Origin: an uncultured Oscillospiraceae bacterium
GTDB lineage: Bacteria > Bacillota > Clostridia > Oscillospirales > Acutalibacteraceae
NCBI GenBank assembly: GCA_900544715.1
Contig: UQWL01000002.1
Location: forward strand, 1-64,000
DNA length: 64,000 nucleotides
Direction of reading: 5' to 3'
Shown here: positions 52,982 through 61,454 of the stretch, one piece after another
Layout of the letters: every line of letters starts with the position of its first letter
Position numbering within the stretch: position 1 is the first letter of the stretch
Notes under the pieces: generated by a model
Seen by the model: only the letters and a program-made list of their open reading frames with translations
Told to the model about the DNA's origin: nothing
The model's database searches: none
Translations under genes and position numbers: made by a program

Positions 52982-53323
52982 TTAAAAATTGCTCCCATTC
53001 CAACCCCAATGGTTGACTTCCTCATATTGCACATAGATCCGGTCGGGCGCAAGGGAAAGCTCCTCTGAAAGAATCTGAGTGACCGCAGCGGTCATCTTTT
53101 CATATGCCGCCGGTGAGGCCTTTCCGAATAATTTGATGCATACAAAGGCGCTGGGCTGCTCCTGGTTCCCTTGGAACCATAGGCGGCAATTGTCGGCAAA
53201 AGAGAGCATAAGCCAGCTTTCTGATTTGCCGAGCAATTCGATCGCCTGGCCGAATCTCTCCTTGAGCACTTTTTCCTGTTCCGGGGCGAGCGGCATGCTC
53301 ACCTGCGTTGCGATATATGGCAT
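52982..53323 (-). CDS. MIF/tautomerase-family protein
   Basis: The product has 113 residues, the normal length. The catalytic Pro1 follows the initiating Met (M-P-Y-I). The family fold is seen in ADNCRLWFQGN and the end VNHWGWNGSNF. It is related to phenylpyruvate tautomerase and macrophage migration inhibitory factor. The start at 53323 has GGAGG about nine bases upstream and exposes Pro1, which decides it over an upstream ATG 132 bases away. Confidence 0.88.
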   Translation of the reverse strand: MPYIATQVSMPLAPEQEKVLKERFGQAIELLGKSESWLMLSFADNCRLWFQGNQEQPSAFVCIKLFGKASPAAYEKMTAAVTQILSEELSLAPDRIYVQYEEVNHWGWNGSNF

Positions 53324-53509
53324 CACTGATCCCTCCGAATGATAAATTTTGCCTGGTGATATTGCTATTATATCCGTTTTGGAGCGGTTTGCAAAGTGGA
53401 TTTGATGAAAAGTGTCGCAATCGATACGGTGCAGGAGTCTTTTTTTCCCAAACACAGTGTGCTACAATACAAAACGGTATGATCTATCTTGGAAGGGGAG
53501 TATGCATCA

Positions 53510-55954
53510 ATGCCGGATAAGAAAAAGATAGGAGCTAAGCTGAAGGCTTTATTCGGGCAGGGCGGGCTGTCCCAAGTGGAGAGCGGGCAGGTACAGGAGG
53601 CGGCGGGCGTTACACCCGGCATGCCGGAATTGCTGCGCCGCGCGGCGGCCGAGGGTGCGGTGCTTTTAAAAAACGATGGCATGCTGCCGCTGAACGAAGG
53701 GGAAAAGGTTTCCGTATTCGGAAGAGTGCAGAGGGACTGGTTTTACACCGGCTATGGCTCCGGCGGCGATGTGAAAAAGCCCTATGTGGTCAATTTGCTG
53801 GAGGGAATACGTCGCTGTGAAGGGCTGGCGCTCAATGAGGAGCTTGCCCGCATCTATGAAGCATGGTGTGCCGCGCATCCGGTCAATCATGGCGTTTGGG
53901 GCCATTGGCCGCGCTTTTATCCGGAAATGCCGCTTTCCAAGGAGCTGGTCCGTCAGGCATCGGAGCACTCCCAAAGCGCCGTGGTGGTAATTGGCCGTTC
54001 CTCCGGCGAGGATCGGGAAAACGCGCTGGAAAAAGGCAGCTTCTATCTGACGGATGCAGAGCGCACGTTGCTCACCGCGGTGACGGCGCAGTTTAATCAA
54101 ACGGCAGTGCTGCTCAATATCGGCAGTGTTATGGATTTTTCCTGGCTCGAGGAGTATGGCAGCCGCATCAGCGCCGTGCTCCTGGTATGGCAGGGCGGCA
54201 TGGAGAGTGGCAATGCGGTGGCGGACCTTCTCTGTGGAAATGTGACGCCCTGCGGCAGGCTGACGGATACGATAGCGCGCGCCTATGAAAATTATCCCTC
54301 CTCCGGCAGCTTTGGCAACAAAGCGTTTAATTGCTATGAAGAGGATCTTTATGTGGGCTACCGGTGGTTTGAAACCTTCCAGAAGGAAGCCGTGTTATTC
54401 CCGTTCGGCTACGGGCTGAGCTATACCTCTTTTGACCTCGCATTCGGCGGTGCGGAGCAGACGGAGAGGGGAGTGGAGCTTTGCTGCACGGTCTCTAACA
54501 CAGGGGATCGCTTCAGCGGGAAAGAAACCGTGCAGGTGTATGTGGAAAAGCCATGCGGCAGCCTCGGCAACCCCACGCGGATTCTTGCGGGCTTTGCCAA
54601 GACGAAGCGGCTCGCCCCGGGGGAAAGCCAGCAGCTGACCATATTGGTTCCCCTTGAACGGCTGTCCTCCTATGACGGCGGCGGGAAAACCGGCCATCGC
54701 TCCGCCTATGTCATTGAAAAGGGCGTTTATGGGTTTGCCGTTGGCGCCAACGTGCGCGACGCCGTGCGCGTGTGGGCATTCACTCAGGAGGAAACGGCGG
54801 TTTTAGAGCAGTTGGAGGAAGCGGCCGCTCCGGTTGAGCCCTTTTCCATCCTTACGGCCAAAGAGGTGGATGGAGCCCGTGTGCCCGTCAAGGAGCCGGT
54901 ACATACCCGCACGGTAGATTTAAAGCAGAAAATTCTGCAATCACTGCCTGCCGGCGTGCCCATAACCGGCGATCGGGGCTACCGTTTGGACGACGTTAAG
55001 GCGGGCAAGGTGACGCTGGATGAATTTGTCGCCCAGCTCGATCTGACCGAGCTTGAAGCCATTTCAAGGGGCGCTTATATCATGAACAGCCCGCTTGGCA
55101 CGCCGGGCAATGCGGGCGTGTATGGCGGCGTGCTGCCCTCGCTGCGTCAAAAAGGCATTGCGCCGGTTACGGCTACGGATGGGCCCTCCGGAATCCGGCT
55201 GCAAAGCAGCTGCTCCCTGCTGCCGATCGGCACGCTGCTCGCCTGTACGTTTGATGAGGCGCTCATCCGGGAGGTATATGAGGCGGAGGGCCGTGAGATG
55301 CGGGAAAAGGGCAGCGATGTGCTGCTCGCGCCGGGGATGAATATCCACCGCAATCCGCTCTGCGGCCGGAATTTTGAGTATTATTCCGAGGATCCGTTTT
55401 TAACGGGGAAGATCGCTGCGGCAGCGGTGCTGGGGCTCCAGAAGACGGGCGTATCCGCCTGCCCGAAGCACTTTGCCTGCAATAATCAGGAGTATTGCCG
55501 TAATACCAACGATTCCCGCCTGTCTGAACGCGCCCTGCGGGAAATTTATCTCAAAGGGTTTGAAATCTGTGTCAAGGAAGCAAAGCCTCAAAATATCATG
55601 ACCTCTTACAACAAGGTAAACGGCGTGTGGTGCCATTACCAATATGAGCTTTGCACCGCGATTCTGCGCGGCGAATGGGGTTATGAGGGCTGCGTCATGA
55701 CGGATTGGTGGATGCAATCCTCCAGTAGCCCGGAATTCCCGGCCCTGCGGGATCACGCCTACCGTGTGCGCGCGCAGGTGGATGTATTTATGCCGGGCGG
55801 CAGGCGGATCAGACGGCAGAAAAGCGACGGCACACTGTTAAAAACCTATGGCAAACCGGAGGGGATCACGCTGGGTGAATTGCAGCGCAGTGCGAAAAAT
55901 GTGCTGCGGTTTGTGATGAATTCCACGGCGATGGAGCGTGGGCGTACGGATTGA
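53510..55954 (+). CDS. Circularly permuted GH3 beta-glycosidase
   Basis: The product has 814 residues. The usual GH3 order is reversed: the (alpha/beta) sandwich C-domain comes first (AVLLKNDGMLPL near residue 50, ending in the LFPFGYGLSYT site near 298), then a fibronectin-III-like domain, then the TIM-barrel N-domain at the end. The nucleophile Asp lies in VMTDWW near residue 730, with KHFACNNQE before it. Permuted forms of this kind are known in ruminal Clostridia. It acts on beta-glucosides or related sugars and has no signal peptide. The start at 53510 has AAGGGGAG upstream. Confidence 0.88.
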   Translation: MPDKKKIGAKLKALFGQGGLSQVESGQVQEAAGVTPGMPELLRRAAAEGAVLLKNDGMLPLNEGEKVSVFGRVQRDWFYTGYGSGGDVKKPYVVNLLEGIRRCEGLALNEELARIYEAWCAAHPVNHGVWGHWPRFYPEMPLSKELVRQASEHSQSAVVVIGRSSGEDRENALEKGSFYLTDAERTLLTAVTAQFNQTAVLLNIGSVMDFSWLEEYGSRISAVLLVWQGGMESGNAVADLLCGNVTPCGRLTDTIARAYENYPSSGSFGNKAFNCYEEDLYVGYRWFETFQKEAVLFPFGYGLSYTSFDLAFGGAEQTERGVELCCTVSNTGDRFSGKETVQVYVEKPCGSLGNPTRILAGFAKTKRLAPGESQQLTILVPLERLSSYDGGGKTGHRSAYVIEKGVYGFAVGANVRDAVRVWAFTQEETAVLEQLEEAAAPVEPFSILTAKEVDGARVPVKEPVHTRTVDLKQKILQSLPAGVPITGDRGYRLDDVKAGKVTLDEFVAQLDLTELEAISRGAYIMNSPLGTPGNAGVYGGVLPSLRQKGIAPVTATDGPSGIRLQSSCSLLPIGTLLACTFDEALIREVYEAEGREMREKGSDVLLAPGMNIHRNPLCGRNFEYYSEDPFLTGKIAAAAVLGLQKTGVSACPKHFACNNQEYCRNTNDSRLSERALREIYLKGFEICVKEAKPQNIMTSYNKVNGVWCHYQYELCTAILRGEWGYEGCVMTDWWMQSSSSPEFPALRDHAYRVRAQVDVFMPGGRRIRRQKSDGTLLKTYGKPEGITLGELQRSAKNVLRFVMNSTAMERGRTD

Positions 55955-55979
55955 CCGCGTGCGTTTCATTGAATTTGAA

Positions 55980-56020
55980 AAGAGCTGCCGCAGAATGATT
56001 TTCATCCTGCGGCAGCTCTT
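55980..56020. terminator. Hairpin terminator between GH3 and the alpha-galactosidase
   Basis: A perfect 14-base stem (55980-55993 with 56007-56020) between convergent genes; a short TT tail follows on the plus strand. Confidence 0.75.
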
Positions 56021-56057
56021 GATTGATGATGCAATGGCGTGGTTTATGATCCGTTCC

Positions 56058-58151
56058 TCAAATAAGCTCAATTTCGTAAAGCGCCGCATCCCGGCCCGCA
56101 AGCCATACGCCGAGCGTTCCTTCTCCGCTCGCCTCCTTGCCGCTCCACAGTTCCTTGCCATGGAAAGCACCGTTTAGCGGAACCTCCTGATACTGTGGCA
56201 GGAGGGAGAAGTTGAATAGGGCAAGATACAGCTTCCCATCCCGTTCCAACCGGTATACGTTGGCGCTGTGCGGGCAGTGCTTTTCAATCACGGGCGTGAA
56301 TGCCTGGCCGAATTTTGCCACCCGCAGGATATCCGCATTGGTCAGCAGGGTGAGAAAGCGCTCGTTTGCCTGGCCGGCATTTCCGGCAGGGGCGATAAAG
56401 TTGTCGCCTGTCAGGAAGCTGGTGCCTGCAATGGCGCCCAGCGTCAGGCGGCTGCGCGCCTCATTTTCACTGGCCTTTCCATCCTTGCCCCAGATGACGA
56501 GATGATCCGGATCGGGGTAGGCATAGAGCTCCTGTTCCCAAAATCCATAGGTCAGGGCGTTGAGGGTGTATTTCGTATCCTTGATTGCATAGAAGGCGTC
56601 GCACGCGATGCGCCGCCCATGGGCATATTGATAGGGGAAGATCGGCGCAATCGAAAGGTTGATAAACATGCGATCACCGATGAGCTCATTGAGGTATGCC
56701 ATGCCCTGGTTATAGGCCTGCATGCCCGTCTGCACAGCCGGATCGTAGTGCTGCCCCTCCAGCGAACCGTGGCCCATAAAGTCAAATTTGATGTAGGTGA
56801 ACCCTGCCTCCAGAAAGCGACCGATCATCCATTTCATCCGCGCACGCACGGCTGGATGGGTGATATCCAGCGGGAAGCAGCCGTCAATATCGTTTCCATA
56901 GGGCGTGCCGTCCGCTTTTTTGAGGATCACGTCTTTGTATCGCACGGGCGTTTGCGCCCCCTCCACATAGGTGCTGCCCAGGGCGTCCGCGCTGAGCCAG
57001 GAGACAAAAGGCGCCCAATAGATCCCGGCCTCCTGCCCGTTTTCCCGGCAATGCGCCACAAAGGCTTTCAGTTCGTCGTCCGTCAAGTTATCCCAATACG
57101 AGTCGAGGTTGACGAAAATCGTCGCTCCCTCCGTTTGCCAGGAGGGCTGGAGATAGTCGTGGATATAATCGGAGATTCCGGTTGCCGTTTGAAGCGTCAG
57201 ATCTGTTTGGGCGGAACCCCAGCTGTTCCAGCCGATCGGAATGCTGTTTAAATGGCTTTCTTTTTTCGGCGTTACCTCTGTGTTGGCCTGCGCAAAGGTA
57301 TTCATGCCGGTTTTCCAATGGTCGAATACGCCGATGAAAAGCAGGGCGGAGGATACCTCCCTCCCGCTGACCGCCCCATGGGGGGATTGGTCGCGGGTGA
57401 GCGCTGTGTTTGCCCCGCTGTATGCGGTAAACGATCGAATGTTTCCCCAGGAGCCTTCAAAGGATATGCCGGTTTTCCAGGTGTCGTGCGTGACAGAGCC
57501 GAGAATCAGGCCTGCTCCGTCATCCGGCTCAAAAAAGGCTGCGGCTTCGTGGCTTTGGCCTTTTTGAAACAGGCTCTTGGTTTCAAAGGTCACCCATGCG
57601 TCGTTATCAAACGGCACCTCCAGAAAACGCGACCAGCGCGGGGAAGCGGCCTGCACATTGTCCTTTTGCGAAATGGAGAGCGGGGCGATATAGTTGGTTT
57701 CCACCGTTTCCCCTTCCGCTGCGCACAGGGTGGCCTGGGTGAGCAGGTAATCCCGCCCCTCATAGAGCAGAAACTCCTGCCGCAGGCTAGGCAGGGCAGG
57801 GCCGGTGTGGAGCACGGTAATTTTCAGCCCGTTTCCGGCTGCGTCGTGCAAGGGCGCCGTGTTGACTGAATGCGTTTGATAATCGCTGCTGGAAAGTAAC
57901 CGCTCCAACATCACGGCGGCATAAGCCTTGCGGAAGATGGTGATTCCCTTGTGGGCGACCGCATAGCTGCCGTCCTCCAGATCCAGCTGCACGGTTAAAT
58001 TCCCCACGGTGTAGGTATATGCGCTCGGTGCGAGAGCGGGCAGGGAAATGGGCTGGATGACGGCGGAGACCGCCGTGCCGAAATTCATCAGCAGGGTCAT
58101 CAGCAGGGCAATGCATTTTTGTACCACTGTGCCGCAAAATTGAAAAAACAT
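56058..58151 (-). CDS. Secreted clan GH-D alpha-galactosidase-like enzyme
   Basis: The product has 697 residues. A hydrophobic signal peptide (about 1-30, ending A-V-S-A) points to export. A beta-sandwich N-domain (about 35-280) precedes the TIM barrel, which starts with IGWNSWG near residue 300. The nucleophile Asp457 lies in YIKFDFMGHG, and a candidate acid/base Asp follows in RIACDAFYAIKD. This is the GH27/GH36-type clan D fold. The specificity could be alpha-galactoside or alpha-N-acetylgalactosaminide. The start at 58151 has AGGAGAGGG upstream, within the end of the previous gene, so the two form an operon. Confidence 0.82.
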   Translation of the reverse strand: MFFQFCGTVVQKCIALLMTLLMNFGTAVSAVIQPISLPALAPSAYTYTVGNLTVQLDLEDGSYAVAHKGITIFRKAYAAVMLERLLSSSDYQTHSVNTAPLHDAAGNGLKITVLHTGPALPSLRQEFLLYEGRDYLLTQATLCAAEGETVETNYIAPLSISQKDNVQAASPRWSRFLEVPFDNDAWVTFETKSLFQKGQSHEAAAFFEPDDGAGLILGSVTHDTWKTGISFEGSWGNIRSFTAYSGANTALTRDQSPHGAVSGREVSSALLFIGVFDHWKTGMNTFAQANTEVTPKKESHLNSIPIGWNSWGSAQTDLTLQTATGISDYIHDYLQPSWQTEGATIFVNLDSYWDNLTDDELKAFVAHCRENGQEAGIYWAPFVSWLSADALGSTYVEGAQTPVRYKDVILKKADGTPYGNDIDGCFPLDITHPAVRARMKWMIGRFLEAGFTYIKFDFMGHGSLEGQHYDPAVQTGMQAYNQGMAYLNELIGDRMFINLSIAPIFPYQYAHGRRIACDAFYAIKDTKYTLNALTYGFWEQELYAYPDPDHLVIWGKDGKASENEARSRLTLGAIAGTSFLTGDNFIAPAGNAGQANERFLTLLTNADILRVAKFGQAFTPVIEKHCPHSANVYRLERDGKLYLALFNFSLLPQYQEVPLNGAFHGKELWSGKEASGEGTLGVWLAGRDAALYEIELI

Positions 58152-58162
58152 GTTACCCTCTC

Positions 58163-61156
58163 CTAATCTAAAAATATTCCGAATGCCACGAAGGAATAGC
58201 CGTCCGTCCAATCCGGGTTATCCTCGCTTCTCCAAATGACGGAGCGGCGGTAAAAGCTGCCGGGGGATACGCTGTCGCTTTCCCCGCTTTTAAGATGATG
58301 CGGGCCGAGCAGATTGCGCAGGGAGCCGGTCAGCGTGATTTCAATTGTATTTTCTCCTTCTCGCAGAAACCTGCTGAGGTCTACTTCATAGGGCTGCCAA
58401 AAAAGCTTGCCCGCGAGCTTTCCATTGACGCGGACGGCGAGCACGGTTGCGCCGCGTTGGGCAAAGCGCAGGCAGCGGCCCATGCACTCCTCCTGGGTGA
58501 GGTGGAACGTGTTGCGCAGGGTGATTTGCCCGCTGAAGAATGGGAAGCCCTGTTTGGCAAGATCTCCGGCGCATACGGTGGGGGAGGGCGGCGCAAGTGA
58601 AAAGCTGCCATGGTAGAGGCTGCTCTTCCGTTGGCCAGGTTGAAAATCGCCGGGAGTTTCCACTCGAAAATGCCCGAGCAGATAAACGGCCTCAATCTCT
58701 TCCTCATAGGTCAGGCGGGTTCGAATGGCCTCACAGCCTTGCCCCGCCACCTGAAAATTCCGGTATACGGAATCGTATTGCTGAAAACAGGTTTCCATGC
58801 ACAGCTCATTTTCGCCTGGCTGAATCCATTTGGTGATATTCAGCTTTTCGAAGGCCGGATCGCGGTAGAAGCCGCGCGGCGTGAGGCGGGCAAGCTTGCC
58901 GTTGATGGTAAAACGATAATTTTTTGGCGTTTCGCATACCAGAAAAAGTGGACCGTTGAGCGGTTGGGAGATATGGAAGCGGTAGGTAAGGCGCAGCTCC
59001 ACCGGTTGCCCCAGCATGCAGGCGCGTTCAGTCATTTCAATGGCCGGGATATTCTTTTCTACAAGCATCCCATTGAAAAAACAGTCGCAGCGGTCAAGCG
59101 TGATGGCGTTGAGATCGCTGCGGACGATCTCCCAGGTTGGCGAAAGGCATGGACGGATAGACGCAAGGGGAACAGAGGCTGCCGCCTTCTTCCGCTTTGC
59201 CGGTGATGGATGTGGCTTTTCAAATACGAAAAAGATTGCGCTTCCATGCGGCTCAAGCGTGATGGCAAAGCATAGCGCTCCATCCTCCTGCCCGCATGAA
59301 ACCGGGCTTTGTTTTCCGGTAAAAGGGTCAAACCGGCTCACAGCCGCCCCATTCACGTGGATTATAAGCGGCGTGGCGTGCGCATGTTGGTTCACCAAAT
59401 AACACATGCGCACGCCTTCCCGGTCAAAATCACGCACGGTTGCAGCGATGCCCGCAGCGGGAGAACCATCTGGGCGCTGAATAGAAAAAGGGCGGCAGCC
59501 TGAAGGGAGCGCTTGTATGATTTGATGCAGTGGAACGCGGGGAAAGCTCCCGGCAAGCCGCCGCAGTTCTGCACAGGAAACGCCGTCTGACAGGTAGGGG
59601 ATACCTCCTTCTACCTGCGCTTTGGGCACTTCTGCTTCCGCACAGAGAATGGATCCACCGTTTTGGGCGAACTGCGCGAGCAGCGCAGCCACACGGGCGT
59701 CCAGCGAGAGGCATGGCGGGATGATAACCGCCCGGTAGCGCTGGGCGCCCACACAGAGGCGGCTGCCCTCCACGCTGGCGTGCCGGCTGAGCATTTGATC
59801 GTCTCCCAGATGGAAGGGGATTTGCGCATGCTCCAGCATTTGAATGATGGAGAGCAGGGCCTTGTCGAACCTGCCGATTTTCGCCCCGCTTGCTTCGCTG
59901 CCGTCATAAAGCGCCCAGGCGGATTGCTGGGGATGCAGCAGAAGCACGCTGAAATGGGCGTTTCCCCGTGTGAGAAGCATTCCAACCCTGCTGACAAAAT
60001 CATTAAAATGGCGGTATTCCTTCCACCATGGCTGCTGCACAAAAAGCGCCGCCGGATTATCCCGTTTGCGGATACCAGCAAGGCCGTAAGGCATCAGATG
60101 CTGGCATAGAAGCGTAACACCGCGCACCATCTGCCATTCCGCAATCCAGCGCTGCTCCTCAAAACTGACATTCCAGCCGCACATAGCAAAGGATTCACTC
60201 AGGATCTGCCGTTTTCCAAGCTGGTGCGCAACGGAGGCAGCCTGCAAAACGGTCAGGCAATCAGCGGTGCGGCGGCCGGACCAATCGACGCCGGGAATGT
60301 CGAAACAGATGTATTGCGGCATGCACGCGCCGTTCGCGGTGAGTTGGCCGGCCAGTGTTTCCTCACAGGCCAGATGGCCGGCCAGCTGTAGTCCATTTTC
60401 ATGGCACCATCCGGCAACCTGTTTTGTATAGCGCTCTGTAAAAAGCTCGGTGACGAGCCGCCAAAAGCGGATGCGCGTCCTATAAGCCGTGTCACTGTGG
60501 AAAAAAAGATCCGGTAGCTTTTCCAGCAGGGATTCCCCATATTGTTTTTGATATTCCACCGGCAGCGAAGGCGACCAGGGATAGCCGCTGCGTGAAAGCT
60601 GAGGCTCGCCTGTAAAGAATCCCGCCAAACTTTCTATGTGATTGCCTAAGCGCCTTTTATACTGCTGGTGGACGTTGCGCAGGAAGGCCTCCGTTACTTT
60701 TGGTTCCAGCAAATCTACATAATTCTCATTGATCTCATAATAGAAATAGCAGAGGCGGCCTTGTACCAGAATGCTCGCAATGGGCTTCACACCCCGCTTC
60801 GGCTGCGTGTTTGAGCAGCGCAGGTATTTTTGCTGGTATTTCCCGCCCATTCCGCTTACCAAACCGCCTGCGCTGCCGCTTGGCCAGCCATTTTCATCAT
60901 AGCACCATGCAGCCATCCCACGCCTTTGGCAGGCTGCCGCCGCCGTGCGGATATTTTCCATCCATTCATGGCCCATATAGCCGGTGCGAAGGCCTCCGCG
61001 CGCGTGTATCACAACGCCGCCGATCCCGGCTTCCTCCATCTGCGCGATTTGCCGGGCCGTTTTTTCCTTACACAAGCGTGCGTTCCAGGACCAAAGGGGG
61101 ATTGGGCGGAATTGTTTGGGGGGATTTACAAGCAAGTCGTCCTTTTTGATATCCAT
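58163..61156 (-). CDS. GH106-like glycoside hydrolase
   Basis: The product has 997 residues without signal peptide. The N-terminus has the pattern of the GH106 alpha-L-rhamnosidase group: IPLWSWNARL near residue 20, GGVVIHARGGL near 45, and WCYDENGWPSGSAGG near 85. A TIM barrel of about 550 residues is followed by two beta-sandwich (galactose-binding-like) modules. The start at 61156 has AAGGAG seven bases upstream. It is transcribed before the alpha-galactosidase gene (gap 11 bases), giving a two-gene glycan operon. Rhamnosidase activity is inferred from the family. Confidence 0.7.
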   Translation of the reverse strand: MDIKKDDLLVNPPKQFRPIPLWSWNARLCKEKTARQIAQMEEAGIGGVVIHARGGLRTGYMGHEWMENIRTAAAACQRRGMAAWCYDENGWPSGSAGGLVSGMGGKYQQKYLRCSNTQPKRGVKPIASILVQGRLCYFYYEINENYVDLLEPKVTEAFLRNVHQQYKRRLGNHIESLAGFFTGEPQLSRSGYPWSPSLPVEYQKQYGESLLEKLPDLFFHSDTAYRTRIRFWRLVTELFTERYTKQVAGWCHENGLQLAGHLACEETLAGQLTANGACMPQYICFDIPGVDWSGRRTADCLTVLQAASVAHQLGKRQILSESFAMCGWNVSFEEQRWIAEWQMVRGVTLLCQHLMPYGLAGIRKRDNPAALFVQQPWWKEYRHFNDFVSRVGMLLTRGNAHFSVLLLHPQQSAWALYDGSEASGAKIGRFDKALLSIIQMLEHAQIPFHLGDDQMLSRHASVEGSRLCVGAQRYRAVIIPPCLSLDARVAALLAQFAQNGGSILCAEAEVPKAQVEGGIPYLSDGVSCAELRRLAGSFPRVPLHQIIQALPSGCRPFSIQRPDGSPAAGIAATVRDFDREGVRMCYLVNQHAHATPLIIHVNGAAVSRFDPFTGKQSPVSCGQEDGALCFAITLEPHGSAIFFVFEKPHPSPAKRKKAAASVPLASIRPCLSPTWEIVRSDLNAITLDRCDCFFNGMLVEKNIPAIEMTERACMLGQPVELRLTYRFHISQPLNGPLFLVCETPKNYRFTINGKLARLTPRGFYRDPAFEKLNITKWIQPGENELCMETCFQQYDSVYRNFQVAGQGCEAIRTRLTYEEEIEAVYLLGHFRVETPGDFQPGQRKSSLYHGSFSLAPPSPTVCAGDLAKQGFPFFSGQITLRNTFHLTQEECMGRCLRFAQRGATVLAVRVNGKLAGKLFWQPYEVDLSRFLREGENTIEITLTGSLRNLLGPHHLKSGESDSVSPGSFYRRSVIWRSEDNPDWTDGYSFVAFGIFLD

Positions 61157-61199
61157 ACTGGTGCTCCTTGGTGCATACAGTTTTATCTTTACGAAAAAT

Positions 61200-61228
61200 A
61201 TCATACACGTTTTTGCGAAGAAACACAA
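61200..61228 (-). promoter_or_regulatory. Promoter of the GH106-GH-D operon
   Basis: On the minus strand TTGTGT (61223-61228), 17 bases, TATGAT (61200-61205), about 45 bases before the start. Confidence 0.55.
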
Positions 61229-61368
61229 GAAAAGCACGAAAAAAGTAGTCATATTGCAGCCATCTTGAGCAGATTATACAATTTATTGCATGCGCTGGCG
61301 CAATGGATCCCATGTTTTCATCTGTTTATTCGGTTCGACCGCTTTGGGCATAGGCACCGCCTTTTTTC

Positions 61369-61397
61369 TTGACAAACGAATGGCCAAATGGGATAAT
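61369..61397 (+). promoter_or_regulatory. Promoter of valS
   Basis: A perfect TTGACA (61369-61374), 17 bases, GATAAT (61392-61397). The leader of about 50 bases contains a small TCCGCC/GGCGGA hairpin, but has no room for a T-box. Confidence 0.8.
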
Positions 61398-61454
61398 AAA
61401 TAGAAAATGACCGTAGTCCGCCGTGAAAGGGCGGATTGAGGAGGAAATTAAAGG

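Noticed and set aside
61398..61454. T-box leader for valS
   Set aside because: The promoter is about 60 bases from the start, too short for a T-box, and the T-box core sequence is missing.
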